Of a stretch of DNA of 64,000 bases, positions 1 through 7,321 are shown piece after piece. The notes under the pieces were generated by a model, which was not told where the DNA came from, made no database searches, and worked only from the letters and a program-made list of their open reading frames with translations. The number at the start of each line of letters is the position of its first letter. Position 1 is the first letter of the stretch. Source of the stretch: Lachnospiraceae bacterium (GTDB lineage Bacteria > Bacillota > Clostridia > Lachnospirales > Lachnospiraceae); contig QXWV01000044.1 in NCBI GenBank assembly GCA_009911195.1, forward strand, positions 1 through 64,000, read 5' to 3'. Both the position numbers and the translations under genes were made by a program.

Positions 1-1
1 C

Positions 2-94
2 TATGATTTATGCATTAACAGCAGTGTCCTTGGAGTTGATGGAACTGTAAAATTGATTACACAGTTTGTAGAGGACTTCGAGAGTAAGAACTAA
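2..94 (+). CDS. C-terminal end of a cytidylate kinase-like protein (partial)
   Basis: Thirty codons in frame to a TAA, cut by the left window edge. The residues YDLCINSSVLGVDGT closely resemble the C-terminal segment NYDLCLDSSKLG of the complete cytidylate kinase-like protein at 5926-6552, so this is most likely the tail of a paralogue. That family is P-loop nucleotide kinases; the P-loop itself is outside the window. An A/T-rich gap and a possible hairpin at 156-209 follow. Assignment rests only on this short match and on in-frame coding. Confidence 0.6.
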   Translation, partial: YDLCINSSVLGVDGTVKLITQFVEDFESKN

Positions 95-155
95 AGCACA
101 CATAACTATTCGCAAAAGACAGCTTTAACGAAGAGTTAATAAGGGGTGATAATAG

Positions 156-209
156 AAATCTGGCCATTTCCTATATTGTATAGGCTTTGTATTTGAGATG
201 GCCAGATTT
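156..209. terminator. 12-bp inverted repeat, possible bidirectional terminator
   Basis: AAATCTGGCCAT at 156-167 is perfectly complementary to ATGGCCAGATTT at 198-209. The 30-nt loop is long for a Rho-independent terminator and the T run after the right arm is only a few bases. It lies between two convergent genes (partial gene at 2-94 and the small membrane gene ending at 239), the expected place for a shared terminator. Confidence 0.45.
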
Positions 210-238
210 TGGCATGTCCAATCATATTGACAGCCATT

Positions 239-472
239 TTATTTTTCGCGGTAATCTTCGGTACTGTTGTATTTGGTGACATATTTGGTGTAGGTGTCGC
301 GTTTGGGCTGGGGATTTCTTAAGTCTTCCTGGTTTCCCTGGAAGCGTTTTGAGTAATTATTATGGAACTGTTCCACTGAATTTGGTGTATCTTCCCTTTT
401 TCTTTTTACTTGCCGTGAATATATTATGAAGTAAACTAATAAAAAAGCGATAATCAGTCCAAAGGCAATCAT
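239..472 (-). CDS. small single-pass membrane protein, unknown function
   Basis: Seventy-seven residues from the ATG at 472. I prefer this start because AGGAAAG sits just upstream, whereas the longer frame would run into dtd. Residues 1-18 (MIAFGLIIAFLLVYFIIYSR) form one hydrophobic membrane segment; the rest is highly charged with many Lys, Arg, Asn and Gln and is probably cytoplasmic. It lies 37 bases downstream of dtd on the same strand and is probably co-transcribed with it. I do not recognise a family. It is probably real because of the ribosome binding site and the N-terminal anchor architecture. Confidence 0.55.
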   Translation of the reverse strand: MIAFGLIIAFLLVYFIIYSRQVKRKREDTPNSVEQFHNNYSKRFQGNQEDLRNPQPKRDTYTKYVTKYNSTEDYREK

Positions 473-509
473 TGTTTTTTCTTTCCTTTCATGCATTGAT
501 TTTTGCATA

Positions 510-959
510 TCAAATGATATCATCGGAATCCAATATAATGGTGAATGGGCCATCATTGAGAAGGGAAACCTTCATATCAGCACCAAATTGCCCATGCTGG
601 GTATCCGGTACTTGTATTTGGCATTGGGCCAGGATATATTCATATAATTGGTTTGCCATTTCCGGGGCACCGGCTCGGATGAAGGATGGGCGGTTCCCTT
701 TTTTGCAGTCCGCATATAATGTGAATTGTGAAATAATTAACAAATCTCCATTTACGGCCTTTAAATCTAAATTAGTTTTTCCGTTTTCATCTTCAAAAAT
801 CCGCAGGCCAACTAGTTTTCTTACCATTTTGTCAGCAATTTGCTTAGTGTCTGTGTCACATATTCCGACAAACACCAACAGACCTTCTTCAATTTTACCT
901 ATAACTTTTTGCCCTACCTTCACCTCGGCATTTTTTACCCGTTGAATTACAAAACGCAT
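510..959 (-). CDS. dtd: D-aminoacyl-tRNA deacylase
   Basis: 149 residues, the normal size for bacterial Dtd. The family hydrolyses the ester bond of D-aminoacyl-tRNAs, and glycyl-tRNA(Ala), as a chiral proofreading step in the cytosol. The sequence shows the SQFTLYAD signature at residues 77-84 and the Gly-Pro motif near the C-terminus (NDGPF, G137-P138) that forms the chirality-selecting pocket. AAGGAG lies upstream of the ATG. It follows the AI-2E permease gene by 57 bases on the same strand; the pairing itself gives no functional clue. In many Firmicutes dtd is next to relA, which is not seen here. Confidence 0.95.
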   Translation of the reverse strand: MRFVIQRVKNAEVKVGQKVIGKIEEGLLVFVGICDTDTKQIADKMVRKLVGLRIFEDENGKTNLDLKAVNGDLLIISQFTLYADCKKGNRPSFIRAGAPEMANQLYEYILAQCQIQVPDTQHGQFGADMKVSLLNDGPFTIILDSDDII

Positions 960-1016
960 TTTTGTGCTCCTTTAAACAATCTTTAGCATTCTCCAATTGA
1001 AACTTAAAATTGAAAC

Positions 1017-2411
1017 TTAAGTTTGTGAGTTGTTATCATCCGTATCCTGCCCTTTAGATTTTGTGTCGATTTCATCTTTGTTAGAGCGGAAAAACTGATG
1101 AATGATACTCTTGTTCTTTCCCTGCCCTTCATTGGAATCAGAATCGGAATTTGGAAATCCTGCCTTATTTTTGACCTCATAAGGAATGAATTTTCCCTTT
1201 TCAATCGAACCCACATTCAAGTAGTCCGCAGTATCTGTAGGAAGCTTTTTTTGAAGGAGCAATTGATTAATGAACGCCCTAATACCTGCATATATAACGG
1301 CGAAAACGGGAACGCCTGCAATCATGCCTAAGATGCCGAATATACCGCCGAACAAAGTGATGGAGAAAATCACCCAAAAACCGGATAGCCCTGTGGAATC
1401 CCCAAGGATTTTTGGCCCCAGTACATTGCCGTCAAACTGTTGTAAAACAAGGATAAAAATAATAAAATACAGGCATTGCAAAGGGTTTACCATAAGAATC
1501 AGCAAGGCGCTGGGAATTGCCCCTAAATATGGGCCAAAAAATGGGATAACATTCGTAATACCTACAATGACACTAATTAAAATGGCATAGGGAATGTCCA
1601 TGATACTTATTCCAAAAAAGCAAATGATACCGATAATGATGGAGTCAATCACCTTTCCCACCATAAAACCGCTGAATGTCCTGTGGGTAAAACGAACATC
1701 GGAGATAATGGCATTGGCGGCATCCGTTTCAAACAACGCATAAACAATTTTCTTTGCCTGGCCAGCAAACAGCTCTTTGCTTCCTAATATATATATGGAA
1801 ATAATGAAACCGATAATCAAATTCCAAAGTGTTTTTAAGAAACTTAAAAAACTTAATGATACATCCCGGATGAGTTCATTCATTTTAGGAAGCAGATTTA
1901 AATTCAGAAAATTATTCAGTTCTCCAGAGTACTCATCCATCATATCGATAACTGCGGCTTCAATATCCGGATTATCTGCTAAAAGTTTTTGTACCCAAAT
2001 GGTCAGGTTATTAATATAAATAGGAAACTGAAGGATGATGCTTTGTATGCTGTGGATTAATTGGGGGATAATGGTTGCAAAAAAGCTATAGATTAAAAAG
2101 GTTACTATAACTACCGTTATCAATATGGACAACATACGGATTCTTTTTTTATTGCGGGTGGTATCTTCTACATGGCATTTTCCACAAAGAAGGGAACACA
2201 GCCGTTTCTCCACGCTGTTTAATATCGGAGTCAGCAAATAGGCTAAAATCAAACCATCCCATATAGGCATAGTAATCGTGGCAAATGTATGAAACCCGCT
2301 GGAAATACTTTCCTTATGAAATAATAAATAATAAAACAGGATACTGGCAGCGATTACTAAAAAGGCCGTAAAGCCCCAGTGGATATATTTTTTATCAATA
2401 CGGAATTTCAT
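1017..2411 (-). CDS. AI-2E family transporter (YdiK/PerM-type permease)
   Basis: 464 residues with several hydrophobic segments: two at the N-terminus, one near residue 100-120, and a cluster from about 190 to 370. A long soluble stretch near residues 120-180 separates the first three from the rest, as in the AI-2E/PerM superfamily. The region ITNVIPFFGPYLGAIPSAL is typical of the family's conserved loop. The last roughly 70 residues are a charged, Asp/Ser/Lys-rich tail predicted to be cytoplasmic. Family members export diverse solutes or act as Na+/H+ antiporters; autoinducer-2 export is shown for only a few, so the substrate is unknown. A good AAGGAG site precedes the ATG. Confidence 0.85.
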   Translation of the reverse strand: MKFRIDKKYIHWGFTAFLVIAASILFYYLLFHKESISSGFHTFATITMPIWDGLILAYLLTPILNSVEKRLCSLLCGKCHVEDTTRNKKRIRMLSILITVVIVTFLIYSFFATIIPQLIHSIQSIILQFPIYINNLTIWVQKLLADNPDIEAAVIDMMDEYSGELNNFLNLNLLPKMNELIRDVSLSFLSFLKTLWNLIIGFIISIYILGSKELFAGQAKKIVYALFETDAANAIISDVRFTHRTFSGFMVGKVIDSIIIGIICFFGISIMDIPYAILISVIVGITNVIPFFGPYLGAIPSALLILMVNPLQCLYFIIFILVLQQFDGNVLGPKILGDSTGLSGFWVIFSITLFGGIFGILGMIAGVPVFAVIYAGIRAFINQLLLQKKLPTDTADYLNVGSIEKGKFIPYEVKNKAGFPNSDSDSNEGQGKNKSIIHQFFRSNKDEIDTKSKGQDTDDNNSQT

Positions 2412-2556
2412 GGTTTTGGGCTCTCCTTCTACTTCTTTTCTATTTTTTTGCGTTTTTCAAAGCATCGTTTTTCATCTATATTATATATTATAGCATATTT
2501 TTTGGCCAAGGATATGATAAAAACAAAAGAATTTGATATGAATTCTTCCCTAAAAA

Positions 2557-2565
2557 TGCTATAAT
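2557..2565 (+). promoter_or_regulatory. extended -10 promoter of the ttcA-like gene
   Basis: TGCTATAAT is a perfect -10 (2560-2565) with the TGn extension. A TTGATA at 2533-2538 is 21 bases upstream, too far for a normal -35, so this looks like an extended -10 promoter. Transcription would start near 2572 and give a 5' leader of about 95 bases containing the 17-bp repeats at 2583-2629. Confidence 0.55.
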
Positions 2566-2582
2566 AAATTGGCTAACAGGAA

Positions 2583-2629
2583 ATATCCATGATATGAGAA
2601 TATCTATGATATGAGAATATCTATGATAT
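2583..2629 (+). repeat. 17-bp tandem repeat in the ttcA leader
   Basis: Three consecutive units: ATATCCATGATATGAGA (2583-2599), ATATCTATGATATGAGA (2600-2616) and a partial ATATCTATGATAT (2617-2629). They fall between the predicted transcription start and the ribosome binding site of the ttcA-like gene. The core ATATCTATGATAT recurs in another intergenic tandem array at 31068-31138. Confidence 0.8.
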
Positions 2630-2665
2630 TCACATATCATAATAACGGAAGAATGTGAGGAAGTA

Positions 2666-3388
2666 ATGAAATTACAGCAAGTACTAAGCTATGTCAGAAA
2701 AGCGGCGGATGATTATCATATGATAGAGGAAGGCGATTATATTGCAGTAGGCATATCAGGGGGAAAGGATAGCCTTACCCTTTTGCATGCCCTTTGCGGC
2801 TTACAGCGCTTCTATCCGTTCCATTTTAAGTTATGTGCCATAACAGTGGACCTGGGCTTCCAAAACTTGAATTTAGAGGAAATAAAGGCACTTACAGATT
2901 CTTTGGGCATAGAATACCATATTGTACAGACAGATATTGCCCAGATTATATTTGAAGACCGGAAGGAAACAAATCCTTGTTCTTTATGTGCAAAGATGAG
3001 AAAAGGTGCATTGAATGATGCGATTAAAAGACAGGGATGCAATAAAGTTGCTTATGCCCATCATAAAGACGATGTAGTGGAGACTATGCTCATGTCTTTA
3101 ATCTTCGAGGGGAGGTTTCATACTTTTTCGCCAGTCACTTATCTGGACCGGACCGAACTTACGGTAATCAGACCTTTGATGTATATGAATGAAGCCGATG
3201 TCATAGGCTTTGTGAATAAGCACCAAATTCCTGTTGTGAAAAGCCCATGTCCAGCCGATGGCAATACAAAGAGGGAGTATGTAAAAGGGCTGCTGAAACA
3301 ATTAAACATCGAAAACCCAGGAGTTAAAGAAAGAATGTTTACAGCAATCCGTAACAGCAAGTTGAAAGGTTGGGAGCTTAATGGATAG
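2666..3388 (+). CDS. ttcA: TtcA-family tRNA 2-thiolation ATPase
   Basis: 240 residues. The PP-loop SGGKDS at residues 31-36 binds ATP and activates the target base by adenylation. The CSLC pair (about 107-110) followed by AKMRKGAL is the TtcA-type cysteine motif; family members bind an iron-sulfur cluster. HHKDD at about residue 132 and the PCPADG segment near 205 are further family landmarks. Characterised TtcA makes 2-thiocytidine at position 32 of tRNA; the clostridial substrate is inferred. Its last codons overlap the start of the recombinase gene by 8 bases, implying co-transcription. TtuA-like or related thiolases are alternatives, since this superfamily is hard to subdivide by eye. Confidence 0.8.
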   Translation: MKLQQVLSYVRKAADDYHMIEEGDYIAVGISGGKDSLTLLHALCGLQRFYPFHFKLCAITVDLGFQNLNLEEIKALTDSLGIEYHIVQTDIAQIIFEDRKETNPCSLCAKMRKGALNDAIKRQGCNKVAYAHHKDDVVETMLMSLIFEGRFHTFSPVTYLDRTELTVIRPLMYMNEADVIGFVNKHQIPVVKSPCPADGNTKREYVKGLLKQLNIENPGVKERMFTAIRNSKLKGWELNG

Positions 3389-4433
3389 TAAAAACAATTA
3401 CCATGAGGAACAAAATAAACTCAATACAATAAAAATGAGGAATGTGCTTGCCGAACTCCCTTCTTTTTGCAGGCAGTTTTTCCGCGGGATTGAAAATAAT
3501 ACTTCGGCAAGGACAAGGCTGGCTTATGCATATGATTTAAGGGTGTTTTTCGAGTACATGAAAAAGAACAACAGTTATTGCAGCCAAATGGAAATAAAGG
3601 ATTTTCCTCTTTCGATTCTGGATAGCATCCGCCGGGAAGATATTGAGGAATATTTAGAGTATGTGGCTTATTATCAAAAAGACAATCGGGAAATCACCAA
3701 TGACGAACGGGGAAAATCCCGCAAATTGGCTTCCCTTAGAAGCTTCTATAACTATTTTTACCAGTCAGAGCTGATAGAAAAAAACCCGGCTGCCCTGATT
3801 CCTATGCCGAAACTCCATCAAAAGGAAATCGTCCGTCTGGATGCCGACGAGGTAGCCCTTCTGCTGGATGAAGTAGAGGACGGGGACAAACTGACAAAAA
3901 ACCAAAAGAGGTTTCATGACAAAACAAAGGTCAGGGATACAGCATTGCTTACTCTCCTTCTTGGAACGGGTATCCGTGTTTCTGAATGCGTGGGACTGGA
4001 TATTGAGGATGTGGATTTCAAAAATAATGGCATAAAAGTCCGGAGAAAAGGAGGCTATGAAGCCGCTGTTTATTTTGGGGAGGAAGTGGAAAAGGCTTTG
4101 CTTGACTACTTGGAGCAGCGAAAACATATCATTCCTTTATCCGGACATGAACATGCACTATTTTTATCCATACAGAACCGGCGGATTACGGTAAGGGCGG
4201 TAGAAAATCTGGTAAAGAAATATGCTTCAACGGTAACTACCTTAAAGAAAATCACCCCCCACAAACTGCGGAGTACGTATGGCACTTCCCTATACCGGGA
4301 GACTGGCGATATATATTTAGTCGCCGATGTTCTGGGCCATAAAGATGTTAATACCACGAAAAAACACTATGCGGCCTTGGAAGATGAACGGCGGCGTAAG
4401 GCGGCAAATGCCGTAAAATTACGGGAGCCATAA
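3381..4433 (+). CDS. tyrosine recombinase of the Xer type
   Basis: 350 residues with an N-terminal SAM-like DNA-binding domain (about 25-130) and a C-terminal catalytic domain. All catalytic residues are visible: R199 in GTGIRVSE, the beta-hairpin Lys in VRRKGG, H294 and R297 in HKLRSTYG, H320 in LGHKDV, and the nucleophile Y330. The enzyme cuts and rejoins DNA through a 3'-phosphotyrosine, and Xer proteins resolve chromosome dimers at dif. The about 350-residue length, longer than XerC/XerD (about 300), resembles the single-recombinase XerS type, but that is inference. GGGAG precedes the ATG, which overlaps the end of the ttcA-like gene. No att sites, excisionase or mobile cargo are nearby, so a housekeeping role is likelier than an integrase. 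Confidence 0.85.
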   Translation: MDSKNNYHEEQNKLNTIKMRNVLAELPSFCRQFFRGIENNTSARTRLAYAYDLRVFFEYMKKNNSYCSQMEIKDFPLSILDSIRREDIEEYLEYVAYYQKDNREITNDERGKSRKLASLRSFYNYFYQSELIEKNPAALIPMPKLHQKEIVRLDADEVALLLDEVEDGDKLTKNQKRFHDKTKVRDTALLTLLLGTGIRVSECVGLDIEDVDFKNNGIKVRRKGGYEAAVYFGEEVEKALLDYLEQRKHIIPLSGHEHALFLSIQNRRITVRAVENLVKKYASTVTTLKKITPHKLRSTYGTSLYRETGDIYLVADVLGHKDVNTTKKHYAALEDERRRKAANAVKLREP

Positions 4434-4443
4434 AATTCCGTTA

Positions 4444-4806
4444 TTAAAACCCGTCATCGGAAAAGTATGGAATAACGAGATACATCCCTGCAGTAATCCT
4501 GTCATTTTGTAATCCGTTCATTTTCATAATCTCTTTTATATAGGCGGATATTGCGATATTGCCACTTTCGGGGGATATATTATCTAAGGCGATGGACCAT
4601 AAGGTATCGCCCTCTTCTATCATAATGCTCTTGTAATATTTACAGGGCATTTTTTTATTTGTTTTAGCGTGGGATAAAAAGCTGCTCGCCGTTAAGGAAA
4701 GTACTATAATAAGGAATAAAGTACAAGCCGATAAAAAAATGTGCCTTTTCCTCTCCCGCTGTCGCCTGATTTTATTATTCCATATTCTTCTTTCACTTTT
4801 GTTCAT
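4444..4806 (-). CDS. LysM-domain membrane protein divergent from lexA (YneA-like)
   Basis: About 120 residues from the second ATG (4806), chosen because a GAGG lies upstream; the frame opens at 4818. A very basic N-terminus is followed by one membrane segment (about residues 24-45) and a C-terminal LysM domain (EEGDTLWSIAL to LVIPYF) that would bind peptidoglycan outside the membrane. The arrangement of membrane anchor plus LysM, divergent from lexA and preceded by LexA boxes, is that of Bacillus YneA, the SOS-induced cell division suppressor. Sequence identity to YneA cannot be judged here, so function is inferred from architecture and context. It converges with the recombinase gene, 10 bases apart. 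Confidence 0.75.
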   Translation of the reverse strand: MNKSERRIWNNKIRRQRERKRHIFLSACTLFLIIVLSLTASSFLSHAKTNKKMPCKYYKSIMIEEGDTLWSIALDNISPESGNIAISAYIKEIMKMNGLQNDRITAGMYLVIPYFSDDGF

Positions 4807-4853
4807 TTTATGCCTCATTTCTGCACGGATTTTTTCATCCGGCGTTTATATAC

Positions 4854-4963
4854 GAACAAATGTTGCAAACATGTGTTCTTTATAATTGAATTATAGCGAA
4901 CACATATTCGGGTGTCAAGTAGTTTTTTGATAAAAATCGAACAAATATTTGGAATATACGTTT
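4854..4963. promoter_or_regulatory. cluster of LexA operators (SOS boxes)
   Basis: Several matches to the Firmicute LexA consensus GAAC-N4-GTTC/T lie in the divergent region: GAACAAATGTTG (4854-4865), AAACATGTGTTC (4867-4878), GAACACATATTC (4898-4909), GAACAAATATTT (4939-4950) and GAATATACGTTT (4952-4963). None is perfect, but five near-matches in 110 bases between lexA and a YneA-like gene is strong context. The last one overlaps the -35 of the lexA promoter, as expected for autorepression. Confidence 0.8.
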
Positions 4964-4990
4964 GCTTTTTTTTATGAGATATGGTATACT
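4962..4990 (+). promoter_or_regulatory. lexA promoter
   Basis: TTGCTT (4962-4967) and TATACT (4985-4990) are separated by exactly 17 bases, a good SigA-type match. The -35 overlaps the LexA box at 4952-4963. Confidence 0.75.
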
Positions 4991-5116
4991 TATTAAAATT
5001 ATTTCTAAAAACATACTTAGAAGTCAGATTTCAATCATAAATCAAAATTGAGGCTTTATACATTGAGGACACTTTTACGAAAAAGGAGTAAAGAAAGATT
5101 AGGAGGGATTGCTCAT

Positions 5117-5734
5117 ATGGGATATGGGAAAATTTCAAAAAAGCAAAGCGAAATATTAGAATTTATTAAAGACTCTATTCTTACAAAAGGATATCCGCCG
5201 GCAGTCAGGGAAATATGCGAAGCCGTTCATTTAAAGTCTACTTCGTCGGTTCACTCCCATTTGGAGACTTTGGAGAAAAACGGTTATATCCGCAGAGACC
5301 CTACGAAACCTCGCGCGATAGAAATCTGTGATGACAGCTTCCAGGCAGTCAGGACGGAAATGGTAAGCCTTCCGGTGGTGGGACGCGTGGCGGCAGGGCA
5401 GCCCATCCTGGCAGAAGAAAATATTGAAAGCTATTTCCCTATTCCGGCAGAATTTGTGCCTTCTGGGGAATCTTTTGCCGTAAAAGTTAAGGGCGATTCG
5501 ATGATTAACGCAGGAATATACAATGGCGACCAGATTTTTGTCAATTGCTGCAATACCGCAGCCAATGGAGATATCGTGATTGCGCTTGTTGACGATTCCG
5601 CAACGGTGAAGACTTTTTATAAAGAAGATGGCCATATCCGACTACAGCCGGAAAATGATACGATGGAGCCTATCATTGTAGATGATTGCCAGGTTTTGGG
5701 AAAAGTGTTCGGAATTTTCCGACTGTGCCGATGA
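5117..5734 (+). CDS. lexA: SOS repressor LexA
   Basis: 205 residues from the ATG at 5117, chosen because AGGAGG at 5101-5106 is well placed; the upstream frame extension has no such site. LexA represses DNA damage genes and cleaves itself when stimulated by RecA-ssDNA. Residues 1-65 are the winged helix-turn-helix (SPS-rich stretch [20 protein letters not shown]). The autocleavage site is A93-G94 in RVAAGQP; the catalytic dyad is S128 in KGDSM and K165 in ATVKTF. All are intact, so the protein should be inducible. It is divergent from the LysM gene and shares the SOS box cluster with it. Confidence 0.97.
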   Translation: MGYGKISKKQSEILEFIKDSILTKGYPPAVREICEAVHLKSTSSVHSHLETLEKNGYIRRDPTKPRAIEICDDSFQAVRTEMVSLPVVGRVAAGQPILAEENIESYFPIPAEFVPSGESFAVKVKGDSMINAGIYNGDQIFVNCCNTAANGDIVIALVDDSATVKTFYKEDGHIRLQPENDTMEPIIVDDCQVLGKVFGIFRLCR

Positions 5735-5756
5735 GTTTAAAGGTTAAATCTGTAAA

Positions 5757-5836
5757 AATATTCAATACAAATATTATACAACGCAAACATTATACAACAT
5801 AAACAATATACAACGCAAATAATATTCAACGCAAAT
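5757..5836 (+). repeat. five tandem 16-bp units downstream of lexA
   Basis: Units at 5757-5772, 5773-5788, 5789-5804, 5805-5820 and 5821-5836. Typical units are ATTATACAACGCAAAC and AATATTCAACGCAAAT; the core CAACGCAAA is conserved in three and degenerate in two. The array lies entirely between the lexA stop and the terminator, so it would be in the lexA 3' untranslated region. No spacers, so not a CRISPR array. Confidence 0.85.
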
Positions 5837-5841
5837 GCCAC

Positions 5842-5879
5842 AAAAAGCTTTCAGCATCATATTTGCCGAAAGCTTTTTT
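5842..5879. terminator. bidirectional Rho-independent terminator between lexA and the cytidylate kinase-like gene
   Basis: AAAAAGCTTTC (5842-5852) pairs with GAAAGCTTTTT (5868-5878) around a 15-nt loop. The A run before and T run after give U tracts in both directions, suiting the two convergent genes. Confidence 0.85.
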
Positions 5880-5925
5880 CAACATAAAAATTTTATAATT
5901 GCCTGACCCTCTTCCCTTTAAAGAA

Positions 5926-6552
5926 TTACTCATGGAAGCGTACCTTTATATAAGCCTTTATCTCCTCTACGCACCGCTCAAAGCCAAGCTTAGAACTATC
6001 CAGGCATAAATCATAGTTTCTTGCATCTGTCCATTCCCGTCCAGTATAGAACTTATAATAATCCGCCCGGCTTTTATCAATTTTGGCAATGTATTTTTCC
6101 AGCTCTTTGGACGGCATGCTGACTTTTTTTGCCGCTTGCTCCATACAATAATCTTTTGGGGCATGAACGAATACGCTTAAAACATTATCATAGTCCTTTA
6201 GGACATAATCGGCACAACGGCCAACAATAACACAGGATTCCTCTTCTGCCAGATTCTTTATCACTTTAGCCTGGTAATTGAATAAATTTTTATCGGAAAC
6301 GAAATTATCGCTTTCCGGAGGGATTAACTGGCCGGTATAGATGTTTTTCACCATTTTAAATAATTTTGTCATCTTTACTTTTTCATCGGCATTGACAAAA
6401 AGCCGTTCATTAATGCCGCTTTCTTCCGATGCCAGTTTGATAAGTTCTTTGTCATAATAATGGATACCCATATCCTTTGATAACATTTCCCCGACAGTAC
6501 GTCCGCCGCTTCCATATTGCCTTGCAATTGTAATAACCACTTTATTATTCAT
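5926..6552 (-). CDS. cytidylate kinase-like family protein
   Basis: 208 residues from the ATG at 6552, which has GGAGG six bases upstream; the open frame begins at 6573. The P-loop ARQYGSGGRTVG near the N-terminus and YYDKELIKLASEESG are typical of the Cmk-like family common in Clostridia. These proteins have a P-loop kinase fold related to CMP kinase, but the physiological substrate is not established. The C-terminal NYDLCLDSSKLG matches the partial gene at 2-94, so two paralogues flank this region. It lies 42 bases beyond livF on the same strand and may be read through from the liv operon. Confidence 0.8.
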   Translation of the reverse strand: MNNKVVITIARQYGSGGRTVGEMLSKDMGIHYYDKELIKLASEESGINERLFVNADEKVKMTKLFKMVKNIYTGQLIPPESDNFVSDKNLFNYQAKVIKNLAEEESCVIVGRCADYVLKDYDNVLSVFVHAPKDYCMEQAAKKVSMPSKELEKYIAKIDKSRADYYKFYTGREWTDARNYDLCLDSSKLGFERCVEEIKAYIKVRFHE

Positions 6553-6594
6553 TTCTATCCTCCAAAATGACAAAATTATTTTCTGGTATTTTCT

Positions 6595-7308
6595 TTATGC
6601 CTCGCCAAGGTATGCCTTTTTAATTGAATCATCATTCAAAAGGTCATTGGCATTGCCTTCTAGGACGATTCTCCCTGTTTCCAGTACATAAGCCCTGTCA
6701 GCGATGGAAAGGGCCTTTTTGGCATTCTGCTCCACTAAAAGAACGGTGGTGCCGCTTGCGCTGACTTCTTTTATAATATCAAATATCTCGTTTACAAAGA
6801 TAGGGGACAACCCCATGGAAGGCTCATCCATAAGGATAATCTTCGGATGGGACATCAATGCCCTGCCCATGGCGAGCATTTGCTGTTCGCCGCCGCTTAA
6901 GGTACCGGCCATCTGATTTTGCCGCTCCTCCAGGCGGGGGAAACGTTTGTATACCGTTTTCAGCGTCTCCTCTATCTCATGTTTATCTTTTCTTGTGTAA
7001 GCTCCCATACGGAGATTCTGAAGCACGGAAAGCTGGGCAAATACCCTTCTCCCCTCAGGAACATGTGCCATCCCCCTGGAAACGATTTTATACCCGGGAA
7101 CTTTTGTAATATCTTCTCCTTCAAACCGAATTGTTCCTGCTTTAGCAGAAAGAAGGCCGGTAATTGTATGAAGAGTGGTTGTCTTGCCTGCACCGTTAGA
7201 ACCAATAAGGGCAATGACTTCCCCTTCCTTAACATCGAAGGAAATACCTTTGATTGCCTGAATCATACCATAGTATACTTCCAGGTTCCTGATTTCCAGC
7301 ATAGCCAT
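6595..7308 (-). CDS. livF: branched-chain amino acid ABC transporter ATP-binding protein LivF
   Basis: 237 residues, full length for LivF. Walker A GSNGAGKTT, the ABC signature LSGGEQQM and Walker B IILMDEPSMGLSP are intact. Lacking the LivG insertions and carrying GLSP after the Walker B glutamate, it is the LivF rather than LivG subunit. With LivG it hydrolyses ATP to drive import of leucine, isoleucine and valine through LivH/LivM. It is the last gene of livHMGF, 13 bases after livG. Confidence 0.93.
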   Translation of the reverse strand: MAMLEIRNLEVYYGMIQAIKGISFDVKEGEVIALIGSNGAGKTTTLHTITGLLSAKAGTIRFEGEDITKVPGYKIVSRGMAHVPEGRRVFAQLSVLQNLRMGAYTRKDKHEIEETLKTVYKRFPRLEERQNQMAGTLSGGEQQMLAMGRALMSHPKIILMDEPSMGLSPIFVNEIFDIIKEVSASGTTVLLVEQNAKKALSIADRAYVLETGRIVLEGNANDLLNDDSIKKAYLGEA

Positions 7309-7321
7309 TTCTTATTTCCCC

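Noticed and set aside
472-945. 157-codon plus-strand frame opposite dtd
   Set aside because: It is antisense to a clearly conserved dtd frame, has no ribosome binding site and its residues show no domain pattern.
3381-4433. Integrase of an integrative element
   Set aside because: The tyrosine recombinase is overlapped with ttcA and next to lexA; there are no att repeats, excisionase, replication or transfer genes.
5757-5836. CRISPR array
   Set aside because: The 16-bp units are directly adjacent with no unique spacers, and no cas genes are present.
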